A DNA stretch of 64,000 nucleotides from Pinibacter soli. GTDB taxonomy: Bacteria > Bacteroidota > Bacteroidia > Chitinophagales > Chitinophagaceae. A model generated the notes under the pieces. It did not search any database. It saw nothing but the letters and a program-made list of their open reading frames with translations, and was not told where the DNA came from. Positions 48,500-58,085 of this stretch are shown here, in pieces. Location: the NCBI RefSeq assembly GCF_029961145.1, contig NZ_JASBRG010000007.1:2336189-2400188 (forward strand). Reading direction: 5' to 3'. The number at the start of each line of letters is the position of its first letter. Position 1 is the stretch's first letter. Made by a program: the position numbers and the translations under genes.

Positions 48500-50902
48500 A
48501 TGAAAGGTTCGAATTTTTTATTTAAGCCAGAAGATGATATGGATTTCATGCCCATTATTCCCTTAAACGAGAATGAAGGGGATGACGGGACGGAATTGAC
48601 AATACCGGATGAACTACCGCTCTTGCCACTCCGCAATACAGTCCTTTTTCCCGGAGTGGTGCTGCCAATAACTGTTGGAAGAGACAAAAGCATAAAAGCA
48701 GTTAATGATGCTTACAAAGCCGACAAGTTAATAGGTGTAATTGCGCAAAAAGACAGCACTGTTGAAGATCCTGCGGTTACAGATCTTGAAGATATTGGTA
48801 CGGTTGCCAAAATTGTGAAGCTGATCAAAATGCCCGATGGCGGCACAACGGTGATAATACAGGGGAAAAAGCGTTTCAAAACCTCTATGATTACTGCAGA
48901 AGACCCCTACTTTAAGGCAAGAATTGAATTGCTGGAAGAAGAACCGGCTCCAACTGATCAGAACTTTGAAGCTTATGTAGCCAATATTAAAGAACTGGCT
49001 ACACAAATCATACAACTATCGCCCAACCTTCCTTCAGAAGCAGCGATCATTTTAAAAAATATTGAGAATCCATCTTTCCTTATTCACTTTGTGTCGAGTA
49101 ACATGAATACGGAGCTGGCAGAAAAACAAAGACTGCTGGAAATAAACCATATTCATTCCCGCGCAGACCTTTTGATGCAAATCCTGCAAAAGGAATTGCA
49201 GTTTGCTGAACTTAAAAACAAGGTGACCAACAAAACACGCAATGAGCTGGATAAGCAACAGCGTGAATATTTTCTTCAACAACAATTGAAGAGTATTAAG
49301 GATGAGCTGGGCGGTGATACTAATGACAAAGAGGTGAAAGAAATGCAGAAAAAGGCCGAAGCAAAAAAATGGCCCGAAGCTGCGAAGGAAATGTTCAAGA
49401 AAGGTATCGAAAAGCTGGAAAGAATGCACCCAACTACTCCAGACTATTCCGTAGTGTACAACCATCTTGATCTGATGCTTGATCTTCCGTGGCAGGAATA
49501 TACTGAGGATTCCTATGATCTTAAGAAAGCAAAGAAGATATTAGATGAAGATCATTTTGGCATGGCGAAGATCAAGGAGCGCATTCTCGAATACCTTGCT
49601 GTGTTGAAACTAAAGGGTGATATGAAAAGCCCGATCTTGTGTTTCGCAGGTCCTCCCGGTATTGGTAAAACTTCGCTTGGCAAAAGCATTGCAAACGCGA
49701 TCAACAGAAAATATGTTCGCCTGAGCCTTGGTGGTTTGCACGATGAAAGTGAAATACGTGGTCACCGTAAAACCTATATTGGTGCGATGCCGGGCCGTAT
49801 TCTGCAATCTATCAGAAAAATAAAATCATCTAACCCGGTGATTATCCTGGATGAGATTGATAAAATAGGAAATGATTTTCGCGGCGATCCTTCTTCTGCT
49901 ATGCTCGAAGTGTTGGATCCTGAGCAAAACAATACTTTCTACGATAACTATCTTGAGCTTGAGTACGACTTAAGTAAAGTTTTGTTTATCGCTACTGCCA
50001 ATAATATCGCGAACATTCAACCTGCTTTGCGTGACCGTTTGGAAATAATTGACCTCAGCGGTTATGCGGTGGAAGAAAAAGTAGAGATCGCCAAACGACA
50101 TCTTTTGCCAAAGCAAAAAGAAGCACACGGTTTGAAAAGTGTGAATCTGAAAATGAGCGATAAAGTGCTGCAACAAGTAGTGGAGGACTATACACGAGAA
50201 AGCGGCGTGCGGGAACTGGACAGACAGCTTGCAGGTATCATGCGATCTAAGGCGAAAGACTATGCGATAGAAGGCAAAGTTGATTCAACGGTGTCTGGTA
50301 CAGACATTGAAAAAATATTGGGTAAGCCGCGCTATAGTAACGAGATATATAAAACCGCAAATATGGCGGGCGTTGCCGTTGGTTTGGCGTGGACTTACGT
50401 GGGCGGCGATATCTTATTTATCGAAACAAGTCTTAGCGATGGCAAAGGCGAACTGAAGTTGACAGGTAACCTTGGCAATGTAATGAAGGAAAGTGCGTCA
50501 ACTGCATTGACCTATTTGCAATCAAACGCAAAAAAAATTGGCATTCATTCCGATCTTTTTTCGAAGAGGAGTGTTCATATACATGTACCAGAAGGAGCCG
50601 TTCCAAAAGATGGCCCCAGCGCTGGAATTACAATGATGACGGCCCTTGCATCTGCCTTTACGGCCAGGAAAGTAAAGCCTTACCTGGCAATGACCGGCGA
50701 GATTACTTTAAGGGGTCAGGTGTTGCCGGTGGGAGGCATTAAAGAGAAAGTGCTGGCAGCAAAAAGAGCTGGCCTGAAAGAGATAGTTATGTGCTGGCAA
50801 AATGAAAAGGATGTACAGGAAATTGAATCCGGCTTCATTAAGGGCCTGAAGTTCCACTATGTGAAAACTATGCAACAGGTTCTTGATATTGCTTTGGCAT
50901 AA
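48500..50902 (+). CDS. lon: ATP-dependent Lon protease
   Basis: The protein has 800 residues. The N-terminal LON domain starts ELPLLPLRNTVLFPGVVLPI. A coiled-coil region with the QREYFLQQQLKSIKDELGG signature follows. The AAA+ domain holds Walker A CFAGPPGIGKTSLGKSIANA (about residue 384), Walker B PVIILDEIDKIG and sensor residues. The protease domain at the C-terminus has the Ser in VPKDGPSAGITMM (about 706) and Lys in GGIKEKVLAAKRAG (about 748), so it is a complete Ser-Lys dyad enzyme. It degrades damaged and regulatory proteins. ATG at 48500; a short N-terminal extension of 40 residues is acidic. It has a textbook terminator. Confidence 0.97.
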   Translation: MKGSNFLFKPEDDMDFMPIIPLNENEGDDGTELTIPDELPLLPLRNTVLFPGVVLPITVGRDKSIKAVNDAYKADKLIGVIAQKDSTVEDPAVTDLEDIGTVAKIVKLIKMPDGGTTVIIQGKKRFKTSMITAEDPYFKARIELLEEEPAPTDQNFEAYVANIKELATQIIQLSPNLPSEAAIILKNIENPSFLIHFVSSNMNTELAEKQRLLEINHIHSRADLLMQILQKELQFAELKNKVTNKTRNELDKQQREYFLQQQLKSIKDELGGDTNDKEVKEMQKKAEAKKWPEAAKEMFKKGIEKLERMHPTTPDYSVVYNHLDLMLDLPWQEYTEDSYDLKKAKKILDEDHFGMAKIKERILEYLAVLKLKGDMKSPILCFAGPPGIGKTSLGKSIANAINRKYVRLSLGGLHDESEIRGHRKTYIGAMPGRILQSIRKIKSSNPVIILDEIDKIGNDFRGDPSSAMLEVLDPEQNNTFYDNYLELEYDLSKVLFIATANNIANIQPALRDRLEIIDLSGYAVEEKVEIAKRHLLPKQKEAHGLKSVNLKMSDKVLQQVVEDYTRESGVRELDRQLAGIMRSKAKDYAIEGKVDSTVSGTDIEKILGKPRYSNEIYKTANMAGVAVGLAWTYVGGDILFIETSLSDGKGELKLTGNLGNVMKESASTALTYLQSNAKKIGIHSDLFSKRSVHIHVPEGAVPKDGPSAGITMMTALASAFTARKVKPYLAMTGEITLRGQVLPVGGIKEKVLAAKRAGLKEIVMCWQNEKDVQEIESGFIKGLKFHYVKTMQQVLDIALA

Positions 50903-51014
50903 AAATTTTAAATAAATATTTACAAAAACAACTTTTTATCTGAACTATTTCTTTTAAACGTTGTTAAAAACATTGTAGAATTTTTTCATGTTGGTTGTTT
51001 TAAGGGTTAAAGAG

Positions 51015-51041
51015 ATCCCCCGTTTTTACGGGGGATTTTTG
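51015..51041 (+). terminator. Intrinsic terminator of lon
   Basis: A nine-base-pair stem ATCCCCCGT (51015-51023) with ACGGGGGAT (51028-51036), a TTTT loop, then TTTTT. A classical Rho-independent terminator. Confidence 0.9.
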
Positions 51042-51048
51042 TTTTCCA

Positions 51049-51164
51049 GTAGAGACGCATTGCATGCGTCTCCCCCAACACCACGTCGCAATACCAATGA
51101 CGGGGAATCCATTCGAAAATTCATGCAGACTGTTATTCTGGAGACGCGGTCAACGCATCTCTAC
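51049..51164. repeat. Two GAGACGC palindromes (family A)
   Basis: GTAGAGACGCATTGCATGCG (51049-51068, to 51072) and GGAGACGCGGTCAACGCATC (51140-51159, to 51164) are two units of family A. The cores differ (ATTGCAT versus GGTCAACG), but the GAGAC/GTCTC outer part is shared. Confidence 0.75.
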
Positions 51165-51269
51165 TGGGTTTCCCAAATTCGGGGTTCCTAATTCCTGATT
51201 TCTAGTTCCTAATTCCTATTTTCGGGTCGATTTTTGCTAATAAATACCATTCTACTTTAAGCAATCAAC

Positions 51270-53690
51270 ATGAAAAACTCCGTTCGCATTTTCTGGAAAC
51301 TTGTACTCTGGGGCGCAGGCATCCTTTTACTCATATTCCTTCTCATAAATTTTGGCGTTTTTGGCAAGCTGCCTTCTTTGGCGCAGCTGGAAAATCCAAC
51401 CATCATGCAAGCCTCTGAAGTGTACGCTTCTGATGGTACTTTGATGGGGAAATTCTATCGCGAAAAAGGAAATCGCAGCAGCGTAAAATACCGCGATATT
51501 TCTCCGCATGTAATCGATGCGTTGGTTGCAACAGAAGATGAACGTTTCTATTCTCACTCCGGCATCGATGGCAAATCAGTTATGCGTGCCGTATTCACAG
51601 GAGGTTTGCAAGGTGGCGGTAGCACCATTACCCAACAGCTGGCAAAGAACCTGCTTGAGCAAGGTTCTAAAAATATTGTACGACGCGTAATCGAAAAAGT
51701 GAAAGAATGGATCATAGCCGTGAAGCTGGAAAGAAATTTTACCAAAGAAGAAATTCTCACTTTATATCTCAACACAGTTCCGTTTGGCGATAACACTTAC
51801 GGCATCCGCAATGCGTCGCTAACCTTCTTCCAAAAAGAACCCGATCGTTTGACGGTAGATGAAGCGGCTATTCTGGTGGGTATGCTTAAAGGAAACACAT
51901 TGTACAACCCTCGCAGAAATCCAAAGGAAGCAAGAGACAGACGTAACACCGTAATGGACCAAATGGTAAAGAACGGAAAGCTGTCGAGCATAGAAGCTAC
52001 GAAGCTGAAGGCTATTCCGATTGACATGGGCAGTTACAAAAAAATGGATGAAACAACCGGCCTTGCTCCTTACTTCCGCGACATTCTGCGTGATGATCTT
52101 AAAAAATGGTGCAAGGAACATAAAAATCCGGCAACGGGCGAACCATACGATCTTTTCGAAGATGGTTTGCGTATTTACACTACCATCAATCCGCGCATGC
52201 AATTGTATGCAGAAGAAGCGGTGGCCAAACAAATGCCTGCGTTGCAAAAAGTATTAAACATGCAGGCATCAGTAAAAACGGGCAAGGTTTGGAAGGAGCA
52301 TGAAAACATTCTGAATACGGCAATGAAAAACAGCGATCGCTGGAAAAACGGTAAAGATGATGACATGTCTGACGAAGAATTAAAAGCGTCTTTCAACAAA
52401 AAGGTACCGATGAAAGTGTTTGCCTGGAACAGTACCCGACAAAAGGATACGGTGATGTCTCCGATGGATTCCATCAGATATTGCCGGCAGATGTTGCAAA
52501 CCTCTTTCATGGTAATGGATCCTGTAACCGGCGAAGTGAAAGCATGGGTAGGCGGTATCGACTTTAAAACATACAAATACGATCACGTAAACATTAATAC
52601 AAAGCGCCAGGTTGGCTCTACCATTAAGCCGCTTTTGTATTGCGACGCAATTGAAGAAATTGGCTTTACTCCGGAAACGCCTTGCGAAAACAGTGCACAG
52701 AATTTCCCTGGCTATGGCATGGTTCCGGCAAAAGGTATCTGCAAAGGCGGAACGGTTACCATGGCAAATGCGCTTGCCTATTCTATGAACTGCGCGAGTG
52801 CCTATATTATGAAGCAGGTAACGCCGAAGCGTTTTGTAGAGTTTTTGAAAAACGTAAACATTCAAACAAAAGTTGATCCATATCCTTCCATTGCGCTGGG
52901 TTCCTGCGACCTTTCTATGTTTGAAATGATGTGGGCCTATTCAATGTTTCCTAACAGAGGATTCAGTACCAAACCAATTTACATTACCCGTATAGAAGAT
53001 AAAAATGGTAATGTGCTTGAAAGTTTTCAGACATCAGTTAAACAAGTTATCAGCGAGAACGGCGCATACACTATGTGCCGCATGATGCAGGGAACGGTAG
53101 ACGTAGGTACCGCGGCTGGCTTGCGTGCAAGACTAGGCGCTGCTGAAATGGGTGGCAAAACAGGTACCACGAATGACAACAGTGATGCGTGGTTCATGGG
53201 TTATGTTCCTCAATTGGTTGCGGGTACCTGGGTTGGTTGCGATGACAGATTTATTCGCCTCGAAGGCGCCTTAGGTTATGGTGGTGCAGCGAGCAAACCA
53301 ATCTGGGAATACTTCTTCCAAAAAGTATATGCTGATAAAACGTTGGCTATTGACAGGCAAGCGAAATTCATTCAACCGGAATCTGTGCGTGATGGCTTGA
53401 TGATGTCTTACCAAAACTTTGATCCTACTCCACCACCAGGTGCTGAAGGTGATGACCAGGGAAATGGCAATGCAAATGAATACCTGCGTTTGGATACCAG
53501 CAATGTGCATGTGCCGGTAGACTCAAGACTTGATCCGGATGAACAAAAAGTGCTGCAGGAAGCGAAAGGACAAAACAAAAAGAACAATCAGCAAAAACCT
53601 GTTGCAGCACCACCAGAGGAAGAGAAAAAGAAAGAAGGATTTTTTAAGAGATTGTTTGGTGGCAAGAAGAATAAGGACAATGATTATTAA
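51270..53690 (+). CDS. Class A penicillin-binding protein (PBP1A-type)
   Basis: The protein has 806 residues. A signal anchor (about 10-29) is followed by the glycosyltransferase domain with the catalytic EDERFYSHSGIDG and GGSTITQQLAKNLLEQ motifs, and the transpeptidase domain with the SxxK nucleophile in QVGSTIKPLLYC (about 449), SMNCASAYI (about 510) and KTG in GGKTGTTNDNSDAWF (about 628). It both polymerises and cross-links peptidoglycan. The C-terminal tail after about 730 is Lys/Glu-rich and low complexity (QNKKNNQQKP). It is bifunctional and complete by motifs. It ends eight bases before a GAGACGC palindrome. Confidence 0.95.
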   Translation: MKNSVRIFWKLVLWGAGILLLIFLLINFGVFGKLPSLAQLENPTIMQASEVYASDGTLMGKFYREKGNRSSVKYRDISPHVIDALVATEDERFYSHSGIDGKSVMRAVFTGGLQGGGSTITQQLAKNLLEQGSKNIVRRVIEKVKEWIIAVKLERNFTKEEILTLYLNTVPFGDNTYGIRNASLTFFQKEPDRLTVDEAAILVGMLKGNTLYNPRRNPKEARDRRNTVMDQMVKNGKLSSIEATKLKAIPIDMGSYKKMDETTGLAPYFRDILRDDLKKWCKEHKNPATGEPYDLFEDGLRIYTTINPRMQLYAEEAVAKQMPALQKVLNMQASVKTGKVWKEHENILNTAMKNSDRWKNGKDDDMSDEELKASFNKKVPMKVFAWNSTRQKDTVMSPMDSIRYCRQMLQTSFMVMDPVTGEVKAWVGGIDFKTYKYDHVNINTKRQVGSTIKPLLYCDAIEEIGFTPETPCENSAQNFPGYGMVPAKGICKGGTVTMANALAYSMNCASAYIMKQVTPKRFVEFLKNVNIQTKVDPYPSIALGSCDLSMFEMMWAYSMFPNRGFSTKPIYITRIEDKNGNVLESFQTSVKQVISENGAYTMCRMMQGTVDVGTAAGLRARLGAAEMGGKTGTTNDNSDAWFMGYVPQLVAGTWVGCDDRFIRLEGALGYGGAASKPIWEYFFQKVYADKTLAIDRQAKFIQPESVRDGLMMSYQNFDPTPPPGAEGDDQGNGNANEYLRLDTSNVHVPVDSRLDPDEQKVLQEAKGQNKKNNQQKPVAAPPEEEKKKEGFFKRLFGGKKNKDNDY

Positions 53691-53697
53691 GAATACA

Positions 53698-53797
53698 GTA
53701 GAGACGCGTTGAACGCGTCTCTTTTTAGTTTACAGTAAGTTAAAAACATTTTTTGCAACATGCCGTGTCGAAAGAGACGTGTTCAACGCGTCTCTAC
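53698..53797. repeat. Two GAGACGCGTT palindromes (family A) around a gap
   Basis: GTAGAGACGCGTTGAACGCG (53698-53717, to 53722) and AGAGACGTGTTCAACGCGTC (53773-53792, to 53797) are inverted units of one family. The right unit contains the stop codon (CTA at 53794-53796 on the plus strand) of the LuxE-like gene, so the repeat reaches into the coding end. Confidence 0.8.
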
Positions 53798-54804
53798 AGC
53801 GCCATCAAACTACACCCTCTCACCTCACTGTTATCAAGCCTTCCCAGCACTTTAAAATCTCCATTGGGGAATAGTTTTCCGACATCTTCAGTGGCTATAA
53901 ATGAGCAGGAATAAATATTAGCAAGATCTATCACATTAATCACTCCGTTGATCGCCTTATCAGAAAGCTGGCGTACACTTAAGGGATCATCTTCTTCACG
54001 CAACACTATCTTCATCCAGGGCGGCGTACTGAAAATGCCGTCACCGCTCGAATAGGCCTGCGACAATAACTCGGTCATTCCGTATTCAGAATGAATTTTG
54101 TTTACGCCTAAACGCTCCATCAAAAACTCATGCACTTCTTCACGCGTCCATTCTTCCCTTCTACCCTTCATTCCACCGGTTTCCATCACGATAGTGTTTT
54201 TTAATTGCATGGAATATTTTTCCGCGAAATCCAATAGCGCAAACGTGACGCCTATCAGCAAAGTTTTTTTCCCCCTGGCTTCAAGTTCTTGCAAAACAGT
54301 ATGTAGTTTTTCATGATCATACAAATAAAAGCCACTTTGCGGATCGCCGCTTTGCCTGATCAGTTCATCCACCATCACCACAAGCGAAGAAGCTTGTCTT
54401 TCGAGATAAGAAGGCAACAGTCCGATAATGCACCAATCGTCAGGATTGCCATAAAAAAGTTCAAATGCTTTTGCAAAACTCTGCTTGTAGAGGTCCAAAC
54501 TTTTGATCAAATGTTTGCTGTTTACAGAACCGGTTGTACCGCTGCTTTCGAACAAATGCTCTGGTTCAAAATTTGTAGCAGCAACCTTGTGGGATTTGAA
54601 AAAACTTATTGGCAAAAAGGGAATTTTGGCAACCGAGTCAACATTTTCCTCGTTAATATTCAGGGCGTTGGCAAATTTCCTGTAAATTGAATTGTTATAG
54701 TATTGGAACCGGAAAACCTGCAGGCACAGATCCTCGAAAGCAAGGTTTGGATTGTTAAAAATCTGGTTAATCAATTCCGTTGTGTTAGGAAATAATGCCT
54801 GCAT
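53794..54804 (-). CDS. LuxE-like acyl-protein synthetase / acyl-adenylate ligase
   Basis: The protein has 336 residues. It belongs to the LuxE branch of the adenylate-forming enzymes: LFESSGTTGSVNSKHLIK is the P-loop (about residues 85-102), GGMKGRREEWTREEVHEFLM the mid motif, SEYGMTELLSQAYSSGDG the adenylate-binding segment, and ATEDVGKLFPNGDFKVLGRLDNSEVRGCSL the distal loop, ending close to the C-terminus. The family activates a fatty acid and transfers it to a thiol of the enzyme; no reductase partner (LuxC) is present here, so the product is unknown. Stop inside a family A palindrome. Confidence 0.8.
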   Translation of the reverse strand: MQALFPNTTELINQIFNNPNLAFEDLCLQVFRFQYYNNSIYRKFANALNINEENVDSVAKIPFLPISFFKSHKVAATNFEPEHLFESSGTTGSVNSKHLIKSLDLYKQSFAKAFELFYGNPDDWCIIGLLPSYLERQASSLVVMVDELIRQSGDPQSGFYLYDHEKLHTVLQELEARGKKTLLIGVTFALLDFAEKYSMQLKNTIVMETGGMKGRREEWTREEVHEFLMERLGVNKIHSEYGMTELLSQAYSSGDGIFSTPPWMKIVLREEDDPLSVRQLSDKAINGVINVIDLANIYSCSFIATEDVGKLFPNGDFKVLGRLDNSEVRGCSLMAL

Positions 54805-54808
54805 CCTT

Positions 54809-54816
54809 TAAATTTG
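54809..54816 (+). promoter_or_regulatory. Candidate -7 element of the lipoprotein gene
   Basis: TAAATTTG matches TAnnTTTG, 19 bases before the ATG at 54836. A TTG at 54780-54782 lies 26 bases upstream, outside the usual spacing. The divergent gap to the LuxE-like gene is only 31 bases. Confidence 0.4.
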
Positions 54817-54835
54817 TTAATTACAGAAAAGTTAT

Positions 54836-55303
54836 ATGAAGCTAAACATAACAGCTATAGCAATAATAGGATCCGTAGCGCTATTGTTTGCCTGCAACAA
54901 AGATAATTATAAGACGAAGCCCACATTGAAAATTACCAATCAGAATACAGCTGTGGTAGGAAGAAATCAAAACCTGGTAATAGAAATGGAGTACACAGAT
55001 AAGCAGGGTGACATAAGCCACGGTCTTCTTTATTATTATCCCGACAGGCTTAATCAACGGCCTTTGGGAGCTAGCGATGGCTTACCATACGAAGTTTTAG
55101 CTGACACCGTTCCATTGTTTGACGTGGATTGGCAAAAAGGAAAGCTTCAGCTGACCCTGGATTATAACTTTCTTCATAGAAATAATGATACTGCGCACTT
55201 CCCAAATGACACCATCAAAGTGCAATTCTGGCTGCAGGACAGAGGTGGTAATATTAGCGATACAATTATTTCTGACCAGGCGGTCATCTTGTCTAAAGGG
55301 TAG
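54836..55303 (+). CDS. Lipoprotein of unknown function
   Basis: The protein has 155 residues with a lipoprotein signal ending in ALLFACNKDN (Cys at about 20). The mature part contains a strand-rich domain (NLVIEMEYTDKQGDISHGLL and DTIKVQFWLQDRGGNISDTI) that resembles the immunoglobulin-like or cadherin-like modules seen in many Bacteroidota lipoproteins. No catalytic residues are seen. It is divergent from the LuxE-like gene with a very short gap and probably stands alone. Location at the outer membrane or periplasm is inferred. Confidence 0.7.
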   Translation: MKLNITAIAIIGSVALLFACNKDNYKTKPTLKITNQNTAVVGRNQNLVIEMEYTDKQGDISHGLLYYYPDRLNQRPLGASDGLPYEVLADTVPLFDVDWQKGKLQLTLDYNFLHRNNDTAHFPNDTIKVQFWLQDRGGNISDTIISDQAVILSKG

Positions 55304-55384
55304 TTTCAAATTCCCTGACATAAATCACGTATAGCCTGCGGTTTTAAGTTGCGTCCGAATATTCCTGATATTCTCCTTTCCCCT

Positions 55385-55392
55385 TATCTTTG
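55385..55392 (+). promoter_or_regulatory. Candidate -7 element of the M42 peptidase gene
   Basis: TATCTTTG matches TAnnTTTG, 18 bases before the ATG at 55410. No TTG is found at the 19-base distance, so the -33 side is weak. Confidence 0.45.
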
Positions 55393-55409
55393 ACCGCTAA
55401 AACGCATTC

Positions 55410-56519
55410 ATGGCAGCAAAGAAAGAAAAAAGCAGCTCTTTTTTAACCGATAAATCAATGTCGTTTTTAAAAGAATATATCAACAATGCCTCTCCGGTAG
55501 GATTTGAAGCAAGCGGCCAAAAAATATGGCTTAATTATTTAAAACCATTTGTAGATACCACATTTGTAGATCCTTATGGCACTGCCGTGGGTGTAATCAA
55601 TCCCGATGCTCCTTTTAAAGTGGTAATCGAAGCACATGCAGATGAGATAAGCTGGTTTGTAAATTACATCACTCCTGAAGGTCTTTTGTACCTGAAACGC
55701 AATGGCGGCGTGGACCACCAGGTAGCTCCGGCACAAAGGGTATTCATCCACGGTAAAAAGGGTAATGTTCCCGCCGTTTTCGGGTGGCCTGCTATTCACA
55801 CACGTCTTTCCAATAATGAAAATAAAGAACCACAGCCAAAGGTTGAAAACCTGTTCCTTGACTGCGGCGCCAGGAACAGAAAAGAAGTAGAAGAACTCGG
55901 CATTCATATTGGAGCGGTAGTTACTTACCAGGAAGGCTTCGCGGAACTGGCTAACGACTATTATATCGGTCGCGCATTCGACAACCGCGTTGGCGGTTTT
56001 ATGATCGCAGAGGTAGCAAGATTATTAAAAGAGAACAAAAAGAAACTGCCATACGGACTTTACATCGTAAATGCAGTTCAGGAAGAAATTGGTTTACGTG
56101 GCGCTGAAATGATCGCAAGAAGAATTAAGCCAAACGTCGCCATCATTACAGATGTTACCCACGACACGACTACACCAATGGTTAACAAGATCATTGAAGG
56201 CGATGTGGCTTGTGGAAAAGGGCCGTCATTGGCTTTTGGACCAGCCGTTCATAACAAATTGCTGCAAGTTGTGCAGGATGTAGCAGAGAAATCTTCTATC
56301 CCTGTTCAGCTAAGAGCAGTAAGCAGAAGCACCGGCACCGACACCGATTCATTTGCGTATGCAAACGATGGTTGCCCATCCGTACTGATCTCAATTCCTT
56401 TGCGCTATATGCACACGACTGTGGAAATGTTGCACAAAAGCGATATTGAAAATACGATCAAACTAATGTATGACACGGTATTGACATTGACACCAAAAAC
56501 AAATTTGAACTATCTATAA
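55410..56519 (+). CDS. M42-family metallopeptidase (glutamyl/leucyl aminopeptidase-like)
   Basis: The protein has 369 residues, the family's usual length. Metal and catalytic segments are [14 protein letters not shown] (about residue 75), [14 protein letters not shown] (about 190), [14 protein letters not shown] (about 225), ITDVTHDTT (about 250) and [10 protein letters not shown] with [13 protein letters not shown] near the end. These supply the two zinc ligand sets of the M42/TET peptidases, which trim short peptides from the N-terminus in the cytoplasm. ATG at 55410, no signal peptide. All ligands appear present. Confidence 0.95.
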   Translation: MAAKKEKSSSFLTDKSMSFLKEYINNASPVGFEASGQKIWLNYLKPFVDTTFVDPYGTAVGVINPDAPFKVVIEAHADEISWFVNYITPEGLLYLKRNGGVDHQVAPAQRVFIHGKKGNVPAVFGWPAIHTRLSNNENKEPQPKVENLFLDCGARNRKEVEELGIHIGAVVTYQEGFAELANDYYIGRAFDNRVGGFMIAEVARLLKENKKKLPYGLYIVNAVQEEIGLRGAEMIARRIKPNVAIITDVTHDTTTPMVNKIIEGDVACGKGPSLAFGPAVHNKLLQVVQDVAEKSSIPVQLRAVSRSTGTDTDSFAYANDGCPSVLISIPLRYMHTTVEMLHKSDIENTIKLMYDTVLTLTPKTNLNYL

Positions 56520-56556
56520 CGCATCTGTACAAACAAGGCGATGCCTTGTCTCTATC
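56519..56556. repeat. Palindromic remnant AAGGCGATGCCTTGTCTC (family A)
   Basis: AACAAGGCGATGCCTTGTCT at about 56533-56552 is a palindrome around GCGATGC with a GTCTCTA end, like the other family A units. It lies between the M42 gene stop and bioB. Confidence 0.55.
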
Positions 56557-56586
56557 GAAACATGCGTGTCCCAAAAAATATTTACA

Positions 56587-57561
56587 ATGACTATTAGAAA
56601 CGACTGGACCAAAGAGGAAATTTCAGAAATATACAATACTCCCTTGATGGAGCTTATTTACAAAGCGGCTACTGTTCACCGTGAGCATCAGGATACTGCG
56701 GAAGTGCAAGTTTGTACATTGTTGTCAATCAAAACAGGCGGTTGCAGTGAGGATTGTGCCTATTGCCCTCAGGCTGCACGTTACAACACTGGTGTGGATG
56801 TACAAGCTTTGATGAAAAAAGAAGAAGTTCTGGCTTATGCAGAACGAGCTAAAAATGCAGGTTCTACTCGTTTTTGTATGGGTGCAGCATGGCGCGAAGT
56901 GCGCGACAACCGCGACTTTGACCGCGTTATTGACATGGTTAAGGGCGTGAACGAACTTGGTATGGAAGTTTGCTGTACATTGGGTATGCTTACAGAGGAC
57001 CAAGCTAAAAAACTGCACGATGCAGGTTTATATTCCTACAATCACAACGTAGACACTTCTGCTGAACACTATCATGACATCATTACAACACGTACTTACG
57101 AGGATCGCCTGAACACCCTTGATAACGTGCGCAAAGCTGGTATCAGCGTTTGCAGCGGTGGCATCATCGGGTTGGGTGAAAAACATGAGGACCGCATTGG
57201 TATGTTACACACATTGTCTACACTTCCTGAGCATCCGGGTAGTGTTCCTATTAACGCTCTTGTTCGTGTAAAAGGAACGCCTTTGCAGGATAATCCTAAA
57301 ATTGAGATCTGGGATATGGTGCGCATGATTGCAACTGCAAGAATCATTATGCCCCGCAGCATGGTGCGCTTGAGTGCAGGTAGAACAGAAATGTCTTTAT
57401 CAGAACAGGCACTTTGTTTCATGGCTGGTGCAAACTCAATCTTCACCGGCGAGAAATTGCTTACTACTCCAAACCCTGGCTTTGACGAGGATATGGCAAT
57501 GTTCCAATTGTTTGGATTAAAGCCAAGAGAAGCCTTTAAAGAGGAAAAAGAACTTGTTTAA
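56587..57561 (+). CDS. bioB: Biotin synthase
   Basis: About 324 residues from the ATG at 56587 ([20 protein letters not shown]). The radical SAM cluster is [10 protein letters not shown] (about residues 57-66), followed by [19 protein letters not shown], the SAM/substrate region [25 protein letters not shown] and the C-terminal [16 protein letters not shown]. Ligands for both the 4Fe-4S and 2Fe-2S clusters are present. It inserts sulfur into dethiobiotin. No other bio genes are adjacent. A codon earlier at 56566 lies in frame but is less likely. A terminator follows. Confidence 0.97.
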   Translation: MTIRNDWTKEEISEIYNTPLMELIYKAATVHREHQDTAEVQVCTLLSIKTGGCSEDCAYCPQAARYNTGVDVQALMKKEEVLAYAERAKNAGSTRFCMGAAWREVRDNRDFDRVIDMVKGVNELGMEVCCTLGMLTEDQAKKLHDAGLYSYNHNVDTSAEHYHDIITTRTYEDRLNTLDNVRKAGISVCSGGIIGLGEKHEDRIGMLHTLSTLPEHPGSVPINALVRVKGTPLQDNPKIEIWDMVRMIATARIIMPRSMVRLSAGRTEMSLSEQALCFMAGANSIFTGEKLLTTPNPGFDEDMAMFQLFGLKPREAFKEEKELV

Positions 57562-57567
57562 ATATAG

Positions 57568-57595
57568 AAAGCGCTTCATTTGAGGCGCTTTTTTT
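57568..57595 (+). terminator. Intrinsic terminator of bioB
   Basis: Stem AAAGCGCTT (57568-57576) with AGGCGCTTT (57583-57591, one G-T pair), loop CATTTG, followed by a run of T. It lies six bases after the bioB stop codon. Confidence 0.85.
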
Positions 57596-57716
57596 ATGAA
57601 TACCTACCAAAATCCTAACGGCATAACATTCCATGTTAATGAGCTAAATGCAGCATATTTTCAAGCAACCGGTTCTTGTGCTGGTACGTATTTAGTAGTA
57701 ATAAAAGAAAAAGCCT

Positions 57717-58085
57717 ATGAAATCCAAATTAATATCAGCAGGATTTCTGGTCGTTTTGTGGAGCGTATTGATAGTCATATCCTGCAGTAAAGATAACGGT
57801 TACGGCTCCAGCAGTAACAACAATAATGGCAACAATCAGAGCAATGCAGTTTCTATAGAAAACATGTTGTATAATCCCGGCAACTTAACTGTAAAAGCGG
57901 GCACAACCGTTTCCTGGACCAATAATGATAATGTGGACCATACTGTAACAGCAAATGATGGAAGTTTCGATAGCGGTGCAATAAAAACAGGAAGTAAATA
58001 CAGTCATACTTTTTCTACCACTGGTACGTTTTCTTATCACTGCACTTTTCATGCAGACATGAAAGCCTCAGTTGTTGTCCAATAA
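57717..58085 (+). CDS. Cupredoxin lipoprotein (plastocyanin/azurin-like)
   Basis: The protein has 122 residues. The lipoprotein signal ends VLIVISCSKDN (Cys about 23), followed by an Asn/Ser-rich linker (NNNNGNNQSN) and one cupredoxin domain. Type I copper ligands are visible: His in DNVDHTVTAN, Cys in YHCTFHADM, then His and Met in that same segment (C-x-x-H-x-x-M). It is therefore a small blue-copper-type electron carrier anchored to a membrane. The electron partner is unknown. The stop codon TAA lies within an iterated-word repeat arm. An overlapping open frame at 57596-57790 is discounted. Confidence 0.85.
   Translation: MKSKLISAGFLVVLWSVLIVISCSKDNGYGSSSNNNNGNNQSNAVSIENMLYNPGNLTVKAGTTVSWTNNDNVDHTVTANDGSFDSGAIKTGSKYSHTFSTTGTFSYHCTFHADMKASVVVQ

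Larger units (their letters stand above)
50903..51269. other. Gap of 367 bases with terminator and repeats
   Basis: Contents in order: the lon terminator (51015-51041), two GAGACGC palindromes (51049-51072 and 51140-51164), and an iterated-word arm TTCCTAATTCCTGATTTCTAGTTCC (51184-51223). The last part leads to the PBP start. I see no gene and no consensus -7 element. Confidence 0.6.

Noticed and set aside
57596-57790. 64-residue open frame overlapping the cupredoxin gene
   Set aside because: It overlaps the cupredoxin signal sequence out of frame, starts right inside the bioB terminator T-run, and has no recognisable domain.
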